A program made the translations under genes and the position numbers. From Gracilariopsis chorda (Eukaryota; Rhodophyta; Florideophyceae; Gracilariales; Gracilariaceae): a DNA stretch of 64,000 nucleotides. The notes under the pieces are model-generated. The model did no database searches. It was not told the DNA's origin and saw only the letters and a program-made list of their open reading frames with translations. Positions 1 through 8,648 of this stretch are shown piece after piece; within the stretch, counting starts at the first letter, position 1, and every line of letters begins with the position of its first letter. The stretch lies in assembly GCA_003194525.1 (NCBI GenBank), contig NBIV01000057.1, positions 62,001 to 126,000 on the forward strand, given 5' to 3'.

Positions 1-1083
1 TACGAGGTAAGATTGGTTGAAAGAGCTTTTCAGGTGACTGGGCTTTCGAGCTGCGTGCGCTTTCTTGGAAACCTACTATGCAGGGTAACGGAGGGAGTTC
101 CTGCTGATGCAGCGCGCGCTAAGGAGTTGTGGGAGCGAGCGATTGCTGATGGTGGGGATGTTGGCGCTATGTACAACCTGGGGGTTCTGCTGGTGAAAGG
201 GGATGATGGAGTAGAAGCCGACGCAGCGCGCGCCAAGGCGTTGTACGAACGAGCGATTGCTGACGGTGGGCATGTTAGCGCTATGGTTGCACTGGGTGTT
301 CTGCTGGTGAACGGGGCTGATGGAGTAGCAGCCGACGCACTGCGCGCCAAGGAGTTGTACGAACGAGCGATTGCTGATGGTGGGGATGTTGGCGCTATGG
401 TGAACCTGGGTGTTCTGCTGGTGAACGGGGCTGATGGAGTAGCAGCCGACGCAGCGCGCGCCAAGGAGTTGTACGAACAAGCGATTGCTGATGGTGGGGA
501 TGTTGGCGCTATGGTGAACCTGGGTGTTCTGCTGGTGAACGGGGCTGATGGAGTAGAAGCCGACGCAGCGCGCGCCAAGGCGTTGTACGAACGAGCGATT
601 GCTGATGGTGGGCAAGTTGACGCTATGGTGAACCTGGGGATTCTGCTGGTGAAAGGGGCTGATGGAGTAGCAGCCGACGCAGCGCGCGCCAGGGAGTTGT
701 GGGAGCGAGCGATTGCTGATGGTGAGCATCTTGGCGCTATGGTTGCACTGGGTGTTCTGCTGGTGAACGGGGCTGATGGAGTACCGGCTGATGCCGCTCG
801 CGCCAAGTGTCTGTTTGAGGGAGCAATCGCTATATCAGAGGACGTGGACGCTATGGTTGCACTTGGTGAACTGCTGGTGGACGGTGCAGAGGACGTTGAG
901 GGGGACGCTGCAGCTGCACAACAGCTCTTTGAGCGTGCAATAGAACGGAATGGAAGCGCACTTGCGACGCTGCGTCTTGGAGAACTGCTACTGCGAGGAG
1001 CGGAAGGTGTGCCACAGGATGTGGAGCGTGGACGTGTCTTGGTGGAGCAGGCTCAAGAAGCTCTGCAGGGCACTGGACATTAG
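1..1083 (+). CDS. Sel1-like repeat (SLR/TPR-type) protein, 3' part
   Basis: The frame is open from the first base, so the gene enters from the left edge; 360 residues are visible, ending in TAG. The protein is a chain of 38-residue helical-pair repeats with the pattern ADAARAKELYERAIADGG followed by LGVLLVNGADGV, typical of Sel1-like repeats. Nine units and a shortened last one can be read. The first visible unit (LVERAF...FLGNLL...EGV) is strongly diverged but has the same length and spacing. Sel1 proteins act as scaffolds for protein-protein contacts, for example in ER-associated degradation and signalling. No signal peptide or other domain is visible because the N-terminus lies outside the window, so the partner and location are unknown. 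The middle units are nearly identical in DNA, which suggests recent expansion. The Sel1 assignment is firm; the function is open. Confidence 0.85.
   Translation, partial: YEVRLVERAFQVTGLSSCVRFLGNLLCRVTEGVPADAARAKELWERAIADGGDVGAMYNLGVLLVKGDDGVEADAARAKALYERAIADGGHVSAMVALGVLLVNGADGVAADALRAKELYERAIADGGDVGAMVNLGVLLVNGADGVAADAARAKELYEQAIADGGDVGAMVNLGVLLVNGADGVEADAARAKALYERAIADGGQVDAMVNLGILLVKGADGVAADAARARELWERAIADGEHLGAMVALGVLLVNGADGVPADAARAKCLFEGAIAISEDVDAMVALGELLVDGAEDVEGDAAAAQQLFERAIERNGSALATLRLGELLLRGAEGVPQDVERGRVLVEQAQEALQGTGH
103..786 (+). repeat. 114-bp tandem repeat array encoding Sel1 units
   Basis: Six consecutive 114-bp units begin at 103, 217, 331, 445, 559 and 673 and differ by only a few bases. 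Further units downstream (from 787) keep the same period but are more diverged. The period is a multiple of three, which keeps two antisense frames open as an artefact. Confidence 0.9.
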
Positions 1084-1921
1084 AGTGACACACATGCTTG
1101 AGCAATTCGGACATCGCCGCGTGCAACTAAATGCTAACCCTTTACCTCTTACAAAGTGCTCCTTTTAACAACGTTTACCTGATTGTATGATGGGCGTCTT
1201 TCCCGGGACGAGACATCGTCCTGTACAGCCCTTTTTAAAGGGCTGAAGTTGAGTGTCGGCTCACGTGAGCTGCGCATATGGGCTGCATTGCGTGTCAGCT
1301 CTCGTGGTGAAGCGCGGGAGGAGAGTTTCGTATCTATCACTTCAAGATTAGTCTACGATTCTGTTGGCATAAGTGTCGTTCCAATTTCTGTATTTGGCGT
1401 TGCACCGCATCCTTGTCCGTCCCTTGCTCCACTCCCTGTCAGGTAACACCCAAACGAAGTGCTTTGCAAGAGATAGCTGTTGCAGCTCCGCTTTGAGTAG
1501 TACCTGACGGCAAGTGGAACAAAGTACGAGCAAAGATGCAATGCTGCATCAGAAACAGGGTTTCTGATAATATGCGTGAACTCTCCTGCCCGAAACCTTC
1601 CCAGAAAGATACTTATGCCTGCATGATGGCTAACGTCAACCATAAAAAGTGCGACGTCAAATTGTTACCCCAGTTAACACAGTGCTGCGCAATGAACTCG
1701 ACCATGTCAAGGCTTTACGCACAAGGCGGCCACGCGACGCCGTCCACGACGCTCTACAAGGTTCAGTGTGACATCTGAGCTGAACAAAGTGTTTTGCGCG
1801 GCCAGCGCACCATGGGGCCGAATACCACTGTACTTATAGCGAGTGCCCACACTCGGCACTGCTGAATCAGCACTGCAAATGTTTAGAGCCGGTTTCGTCA
1901 TTCAAGAAGTCAGCGGAGCAA
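1084..1921. other. Intergenic stretch, no gene seen
   Basis: Only short frames without domain signal occur between the Sel1 gene and the RNase H remnant. I see no RNA gene and no clear promoter. The 5' limit of the downstream retroelement remnant may lie inside this stretch. Confidence 0.5.
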
Positions 1922-3408
1922 TTGCTGGCGGAATGTGGAGTTTTGCAACTCCGTAGAGCACCCCTACCAAGAGAGAGAGGATTATACCATACCGGAAGCA
2001 TCAGTTTTTCATACACGCCTTGCAAGAAAGAAGATTCTCTAGAATATCAGAGACACCAAGCGCTTCAAACATTGAGTACTTTGACGCCCGCGGACTGCGA
2101 GATATGGAGTGATGGCTCAGTCGGTAAACCGAAATGGGTTAAGGACGCGAAACCGATTCGCGCAGCAGTAGAATGGGACGAGGGATGGTGCACAGGTTCA
2201 GTTCACTATCCAGACACATTTTCGTCACATGCAAGAACAGTATCAGACTTTCGAGAGAAGCATAATCGTCTACCGAGTGTAGTTATCAGATATGATGATG
2301 GATTTGTCATGGCTTACGAGATAGATGAAGAAAATACAGAATTGCTAGATTCCGATGGGCATAAGCTGCAATGGCGAGTACTCAACATCTCAGAGGTGGG
2401 CGGAAGTGCTTTTGCGATTTGGTGGAATGCCTCCGTGACCCCTGAAGTAGGAATGGAACCAGCCGGAATAGGAACGACTTCTTTCTTCGCAGAAACATTG
2501 GCAGTATACCATTCATTTCAGGCAGTACGAGCGAGGATAAGGGCTGGTTGGACTGGACGCATCAGAGTAGTCATGGATTCGCAGAGTGTGATGGAAAATG
2601 TACGAGGAGCGGTACGAGGTCAGGCCTTTTCTGTGCAGCAACTTTCGATCTTACTGTATGAGATTGGTATATATATATTGCGGAGTACGCGAGCAGCGTA
2701 CGCGGGTCAAATCCAGGAACGGAGTACCACACCATCCTCCTGCGCGTGGAAAGGACGGTCCTGCAGCTGACAGCAGCCGCAGTGAACCGACGCCGCCTTA
2801 GCTCCCCCCAGGGGGTCACCGGAGCCCCTGCTCACCCCGTGTAGGGGCCAGCCCAAAATCATAAATAAAGGCTTTCGTTCGTTCGTAATATAGACATGGT
2901 TTGGGTACCTAGCCATTGTGGTTTGCACCGCAATGATCTGGTTGACAGTTTAGCCAAAGAAGCCTTGGAATTGCCACAGGAAATGCATCTACAGGTGCCT
3001 ATCGATTACAGGGATGTTAAGCGAAGAGTTAGCAACCGAGCACACTGTCGAAGCATCATCCAGTCCATTCCGGAGGAGTTAGCAAACGTAGTAACAAGAA
3101 GAGAAGCGGAGGTTACTTTGGCGCAATTTGCAGTGGGACATACCCCGCAGTTGCACCCACTTGGTTCGCACCTGCTCAGGCGAAGAATCGTGTGCGCCTG
3201 TCGACCAGGAGTGCTTAACGACGTGGACCACTTTGTTCTCAGATGTCCACTGAGAACGAGGTCTCGTCGTATCTGCCTGCCGAGTATGCGAGAAAGGCAA
3301 GGAATGACGGTTAACGATATCATCAAGAAGTGGCCTGAAAGTATGCTGGTCTTCCTAGCGAGAGAACGCTTCTTTCACATGAAGCGGTCTACACTACGTA
3401 GGAATTAG
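1922..3408 (+). pseudogene. Non-LTR retrotransposon remnant: RNase H domain and C-terminus
   Basis: Two frames together form the RNase H end of a LINE-type element. The first (to about 2675) has the acidic motifs SDGSV, FAETLAVYHSF and VVMDSQS. The second starts at 2896 in another frame with VWVPSHCG, then DLVDSLAKEA and a Cys/His tail (CACRPG, DHFVLRCPLRTRSR), as in many LINE ORF2 C-termini. About 220 bp of unrelated DNA separate the halves. The reverse transcriptase and endonuclease are missing, so the copy is 5'-truncated; the first frame has no ATG start. Between the first Asp motif and the next strand lie about 100 extra residues with WDEGWCTGSV and VVIRYDDG, which resemble a Tudor-like barrel. 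A (GA)n run follows the stop by about 20 bases and could be the element's tail. The copy is dead. Confidence 0.75.
2676..2888 (+). mobile_element. Short insertion with AATAAA and (TTCG)3 tail, SINE-like
   Basis: This DNA splits the RNase H frame between MDSQS and VWVPSHCG. It starts near a TATATATA run. It holds a perfect 6-bp hairpin (GTACGC 2685-2690 / GCGTAC 2696-2701) followed by GGGTCAAATCC, which resembles a pol III B box. It ends in AATAAA (2864-2869) and three TTCG units (2874-2885). No convincing A box was found, and AT-rich flanks blur the target duplication. It could equally be the 3' end of another LINE. The ends are approximate. Confidence 0.45.
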
Positions 3409-4226
3409 ACTAGTGTGCCTGTAAGAGAGAGAGAGAGAGAGAGCCGGTTATCGCGTCGAGAAGGGCCATGGTCTGGTTTCCACGCACATCGCGGACCGTT
3501 CACGTGGCCACAGCCTACCAACACAGTGGGAAACAGCGCAGCAATATATGCTCCGATATCTAAGTCGATTGCAAAAACGGACAGTCTTGTCGACTTACAA
3601 CTACGGGCACAGCGAAATCTCTAGGCCTCGAGGGCAGCAAACGCGCTTGAAACTATAAGCTCAACATTTGTCGTCTTTGTTCTTTGTGGAGGAACCACCA
3701 CACCCATTTGGGAGCTGGCACAAGCACACCCCACATAGATACGGCAACACGAGAAGCGCTTCGGCATCATGACAGCAGAACCCGGTGAGCACTCCTCCTC
3801 TCCTATCCAGAACTCAGAGTGTGCAAAATAACGACAACGTACCGTTGGTAGGTAAGTCAGCGACAATCACGAGACTCAGCGACCAACATCTCGTTACGCA
3901 TCATAGAGCAGTCCACATCATCATCGACGCACTGCAACGTAGATGTAGTGTCGTTCGTTCTCACATCCGCGCTCCACTCGCATCCCATTCGCCGCATTCC
4001 CGAACAAACAGTGACTGCACCACCAAGCAACATCTCGCCCGTAGGCTGCGCTTTACACGTTTTGCAATGAACCGAAACTTCAAAGGCATCCGCAAACCAA
4101 CCAAACACTCTACGCTCTAGAAACTCGAACATCTGTCACACAACCCCGCCACCCCTTCCCGTCCATACAATCACACAATACATCAATTCACAAGTGACAC
4201 AGGAAATGTCAAAACATGCACGCATC
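3409..4226. other. Intergenic stretch with (GA)n microsatellite
   Basis: A GA run lies at about 3424-3443. The rest holds only short frames without recognisable domains and includes the 3' untranslated region of the formin on the - strand. Confidence 0.5.
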
Positions 4227-6250
4227 TCATTCCTGCGCACCAGCATGCGCACCCCCTCCATCCACCGCACCACCAACTTCAACCGCAGGAGGAGCAGGTG
4301 GTGCAGGCGGAACGGCACTACCAGCTTTCCTAGCTTCATTCTTAGCCGCCTGTTTTCTAGCACGTTCACTTCTCTCCTTAGCACGCACCAGACCCGTATC
4401 AATATCACTCGCAAACTCACGCAGCATACGCAAAATGTCTTCCTGTCGTCCACGACTCATCTTGTTTCTCTCTCCAAAGTGTTGCATCATACTCTGCAAT
4501 TTCTGCATCATGAGACCCCTCAGCGAGACGATTTCCTCCCTTACCTTGGTAGCCTCCTCAGCAAACACCTCCATCTCCGCCTTGAACGCGGCCAAAGTCT
4601 GATCTTCACCAATCTGCTTAATCTGTTCCGACACGTTCGTCACCGATTCCAGCAACGCCTGCACATCTTCTCCGATAGCCTCAAGCGACAACTCCTTCGA
4701 TCGCGCAAGAGTAGGCATATCATCCAACGGTAACAATCCCGGATTATCACGTTCAAGCATAAAGATAAGGTAATCCAACAGCATATTACCCTTTGCATCC
4801 TTCACGGTGCTTAACATCGCAAGCGCCTCAAGCTTGAATCCATGCGCGCCTCCACGTCCCGTACCAGAGTTCAAGAAGTTACCCAATGCCAGAATAGATT
4901 CCAAGATCCTTACAAGCTTCTCCGAATTCATGACCTCAACCGGTATCATAGCAAACGTATCCATGTTACGAATGACCTCAACAGCTTCATCATTGAACGT
5001 CTTCGCTGCCAAGGCGCACAAGATCTTCCCTCTCAAACCCTTCAAGTCAGCCAAATCCATCATGAAAGCATCAGTCTTATCAACCTCATTTCGAATGTTA
5101 GCATTCTGAGCCAACAACATCTCCTCCTCCTGCGTCGGACACACCAGCAACAAAGCCTGCAAAGTTCCCGCTTCCAGCTCCTTATACGTCGGCACGCGAA
5201 CAACATCCTTAATATCTTCAGCACTCATCTTCAAATTGGCCAACAAAATGTTCACATTATGCTTCCTCTTATGCGGCAACACCTCCGGCTTAACCTCCGC
5301 AGCCGCAAGCTGGAATCGTTCCACCACATCCACACCGAACAAATCGTCAATCTCCTCTTCATCCAACCGCACATTACTCTCATCCACGGTCGGCCAGAAC
5401 GACTGGTTCACCAAATTCATAGGCACCTTTGCCCAATGCAGCGGTTTCTTCTGTCTTCCCCTCGCGGTGTTGTCCTTCCCGGCGACCTGTCCCACCGGCG
5501 CCTTGGGCACTGCAGGCACTCCCGCGCCGCCCGGAGCTCCAGGTACTCCCGGCGCTCTCGGCGTGGCGGCATTCGCTGCCTGATTCTTCCTCGCTGCGGC
5601 GGCGGCAGCAGCGGCACCCGCCGCTCCAGGCGCATTACCTCCTCCTCCTCCTCCAGGCCCGCGACCAGGCCCGCCAGCACCAGGACCTCCACCAGCGCCA
5701 GGACCAGCGCCAGGCCCGCCACCTCCACCAGGCCCGAATCCAGCGCCAGGCCCTCCGCCACCGCCACCGGGACCGTATCCACCACCTCCGCCAGGTCCAT
5801 ATCCGCCTCCTCCACCACCACCCAAAGCACCCTCTGCATATTCATCGGGGATGGTAACCATTTCTCCACCCTGCGTACGCGCGCCGTTTGCACGCGAATC
5901 AACACCTATCCAAGCGGTGATAATGTTTCCATCCTTGTCCACACCCGCAACAACCTTTCGACGACGGCCGCGTCCCAAGGGACCAACCTGACGTTGTTTA
6001 ACGGCATAGCGTGCCGGATCGATGTAGAATCCAAACTGACCGCGCTCAAAACGCACTGTTATGCCGCCGCACAGCCACGTGATTCTCAGTCAGCAAATGG
6101 GTCGCACATGACGGATGGAAACGGTTGGGAAGGATAAGAAAGTGTGTGTTGCAACGTACCGAATTCATGGGCCATACTTTGGAGACGCGCAAGCACATCC
6201 GGACCAAGACGATCCTCCAAAGTGGAGCGAGCATCATACTTTTTCGACAT
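4227..6250 (-). CDS. Formin (FH2-domain actin nucleator), two exons
   Basis: Formins nucleate and elongate actin filaments through the FH2 domain. I place exon 1 at 6250-6160 (ATG, MSKKYDARSTLEDRLG...) and exon 2 at 6055-4227 (stop TGA). The 104-bp intron (6159-6056) has donor GTACGT, acceptor AACAG and a CTGAC branch-like site; the join gives 639 residues. The large frame alone starts without an ATG, which led me to exon 1. Residues 1-100 are basic and unassigned. About 105-200 are almost all Gly with scattered Pro and Tyr, then Ala and Pro-Gly. FH2 runs from about 225 to 600, with KKPLHWAKV (Trp near 238) and GNFLNSGTGRGGAHGF with LEALAMLSTVKD. The tail has VPPAPPAPPAV. The usual poly-proline FH1 stretch before FH2 is absent. 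FH2 is certain; exon 1 is inferred. Confidence 0.9.
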
Positions 6251-7145
6251 CTCTGCCAAGGGCAGCAGGAGCAGCGCCGCGCAGCGAGGAAAGCGCCAAG
6301 AAGAAGCTCGAAACGAAAGAGATTAGCGGGGGCGCGGATGAATGTGCAGCGCCGTGGAAGTGGCACCGCAGTCGGAAGGTTTAAAGCGGGCGACAACATC
6401 AGCGCCGGGTGAGTGTCAACCAAATGCGCTGGGTGGCGCACATCCACGACAGCACGCAACCAAAAATTGCGCGCCGCGCTACGCCAGCCAGTGCAGCACA
6501 CGTGTCCACTAGTACCACGCAACCGCTCCTCCTCTCCGTCCAGTGCCATGCCACGTCGTCCTTGCTGTGCGCGTGGCGCCACGTCACTCGGAGCACACGT
6601 GGCGCATGTACCGGTACCGATCGTTGTCTGTCGATCTCCTCTCGAGCGAGTTGCTCTGGTATCTATCGGCAGCTGTGCTCTATTCTATTCTTGTTTTTGT
6701 TTGTGGCCCATGGCAGCTTACGCTCGATCTTTATTTTCGGTTAATATACCATAAGAAGAAGCCAAGAAAAGCGTTTGTTCTACCGCTACATGAGAAGGTA
6801 GTGGCTCAAGTGCTCCCGCTTCTCCTTCTTCCCCAACTCGAGCTTCTTACTCCACAACTGCATCCGCATCGCAACCCTACAAACCATTAAAAAAATATCT
6901 TCCCAGTCGCGCGATACACTCGCGATTGCTTCCCTTTCAGAATCTATGCTCTGTCTCTAGCTCCGGCGCATCTCGAGTGTCCGTCCTTAAAGTCAGCCCT
7001 TCCCAACAATCCCCCCCTCCCCCGCACATTGCACAACTCAACTCCCCATTAAAGAACAGAGCGTCTCTGTTAGCCCCACCTATGTCTCATCCCCTGTCCG
7101 TCGTAATTATGACCACAAACGTCAGTCACAACTTGTCAACTCATC
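6251..7145. promoter_or_regulatory. Divergent promoter region between formin and flavin oxidase
   Basis: The two genes point away from each other across 895 bp. Several ACGT-core motifs of the bZIP/bHLH type cluster here: CACGTG at 6499-6504, GCCACGT at 6550-6556 and 6578-6584, and ACGTGGC at 6597-6603. A C-rich tract lies near 7007-7025. No clear TATA box was found for either gene. A regulatory role is inferred from position and motifs only. Confidence 0.4.
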
Positions 7146-8648
7146 ATGAACCGCTTCCCAACCTTTATCTTCCTTCTCCTTCTCACCCTCTTCCGCAAAG
7201 TCTATTCATTGGACAGAGCAAATAACCTCAAAGCATGTGCCGCTAAGTCAGGAATACCGGTTCATTTACCCCCTTCTCCAATCTACTCTCGTTTGAAATC
7301 GCAGTCGTTTCGATCCGATTTTGCGACCCCTTTTGCAATAGCAACCGCTTATTCCGAGTCCCACGTAAGCATCCTCATAAAATGTGCCCGTCGGTTCAAC
7401 ATACGGGTGTGTGCCCGATCCGGAGGCCACTCTCTCATTGGACACAGCCTTTGCAAAGGTCTCGTAATCGATTTGAGTTCTATGAACTCGGTGAAGATGC
7501 AGCCTGGTGGAGTGGCGTACATACAACCCGGAGCCACTTTGGGCGAGGTACTTTGGAACGTACATAAGGAGAAACGATGGTTAGCAGCCGGTGTATGTCC
7601 TTCGGTAGGGTTTGCAGGCTACGTCTTGGGAGGTGGACACGGACCTTATGAAGGACGTCTTGGAATTGCATGTGATGATATGTTGTCACTTCGCATGGTT
7701 GATCGAAAGGGACGTGCTTTCTTTGTGTCCAAGTCGAAGCGACCAGAGTTGTTCTGGGCACTTTGTGGAGCTGGTGGTGGGCATTTTGGTGTTGTCACCG
7801 CTTTCAGATGGAGAACCGTTTCTTCTGGACCGTTTGATAGGGCGGTCGTGTTTCGCTTCAAATGGCCAACTTCTAGAGGCGGGGAGGTACTTGAAAAATG
7901 GCAGCATTATTCAGAGTGGGGTGGGGATGTTTGGTTTCGGATCGAGGTTTACCTTCGCTCTCGCGATGAAGGCGTTTTCGGATACGGCGCATGTTATCGC
8001 GTGCGCAGTGTTAAGGAATGCATGCGTCGACTTAAGTATGCACCGTTCTTCAATACACCGGCGCGTACAACGGAGTATATTTCTTATGTACGGAATGCTT
8101 TGGATGTGCATGCCTTTTTCGGTCCGGAAGGTGGATGGGGTCAATATCGCGCCCCGAATCTACGGAAAGCAATGTTGAATCAACGGTTCACACAAGGTGA
8201 ACATGCCAACGGACGCATTTACCAATCCACCTTTCTCAGGTTCAATGCCACACACGAGCCATCTAAGAAGTTTTGGCAGACGTACGTGGATTTCTGTCAA
8301 AGTGCATATGGACGGAATAGCATTCCTTGGGTCGTTTGCGAAATGAACTTGTTCAATAATGCCATTGATCTGCCTAACAATAATGCGTTTGCATTCCGAT
8401 CGGCGAACCTGATCACGAATTACATTGTCGGAGGGGGGAGAAGAGAGCATAAGAAGTTTGTTTACTACTGGATGAGAAATCATTTCGAGCCGTATACCGT
8501 GGGTGTGTATATCAATTATGCGGACCTGCTGCTGAAGAAGTATGCTACTGCGTATTGGGGATCCAGTTTGCGCAGACTCAGGCGAGTGCAAAAACGTTGG
8601 GATCCTTCCTATTTTTTCATGAACCCGCAGCCAATCCCGCAAAATTGA
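7146..8648 (+). CDS. Secreted FAD-linked oxidase, berberine-bridge-enzyme family
   Basis: The gene encodes 500 residues from an ATG. Residues 1-21 form a signal peptide (FIFLLLLTLF, likely cleaved near VYS), so the product probably enters the secretory pathway. An FAD-binding PCMH domain follows. His95 in RSGGHS and Cys151 in GVCPSVG match the two positions that bind FAD covalently in berberine-bridge enzymes and oligosaccharide oxidases; VLGGGHG and LFWALCGAGGGHFGVVT are also typical. The C-terminal BBE motif is clear (YINYADLL, WDPSYFFMNPQPIP). Relatives oxidise alkaloids, sugars or monolignols and release hydrogen peroxide. The substrate here cannot be read from sequence; a carbohydrate oxidase is plausible. 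There is no intron. An AATAAA lies at 8832-8837, about 185 bp after the stop. Confidence 0.9.
   Translation: MNRFPTFIFLLLLTLFRKVYSLDRANNLKACAAKSGIPVHLPPSPIYSRLKSQSFRSDFATPFAIATAYSESHVSILIKCARRFNIRVCARSGGHSLIGHSLCKGLVIDLSSMNSVKMQPGGVAYIQPGATLGEVLWNVHKEKRWLAAGVCPSVGFAGYVLGGGHGPYEGRLGIACDDMLSLRMVDRKGRAFFVSKSKRPELFWALCGAGGGHFGVVTAFRWRTVSSGPFDRAVVFRFKWPTSRGGEVLEKWQHYSEWGGDVWFRIEVYLRSRDEGVFGYGACYRVRSVKECMRRLKYAPFFNTPARTTEYISYVRNALDVHAFFGPEGGWGQYRAPNLRKAMLNQRFTQGEHANGRIYQSTFLRFNATHEPSKKFWQTYVDFCQSAYGRNSIPWVVCEMNLFNNAIDLPNNNAFAFRSANLITNYIVGGGRREHKKFVYYWMRNHFEPYTVGVYINYADLLLKKYATAYWGSSLRRLRRVQKRWDPSYFFMNPQPIPQN

Noticed and set aside
7-83. A possible intron (GTAAGA ... CTATGCAG) at the start of the Sel1 gene
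   Set aside because: The stretch translates as a diverged Sel1 unit of the correct length in the same frame as the following repeats, so it is coding.
30-806. Long antisense frames across the Sel1 array
   Set aside because: They come from the 114-bp period (multiple of three) and read as low-complexity repeats without domain content.
4842-6137. A 431-codon frame on the + strand opposite the formin
   Set aside because: It is a shadow of the FH2 frame; composition is Arg/Ser/His-rich with no domain.
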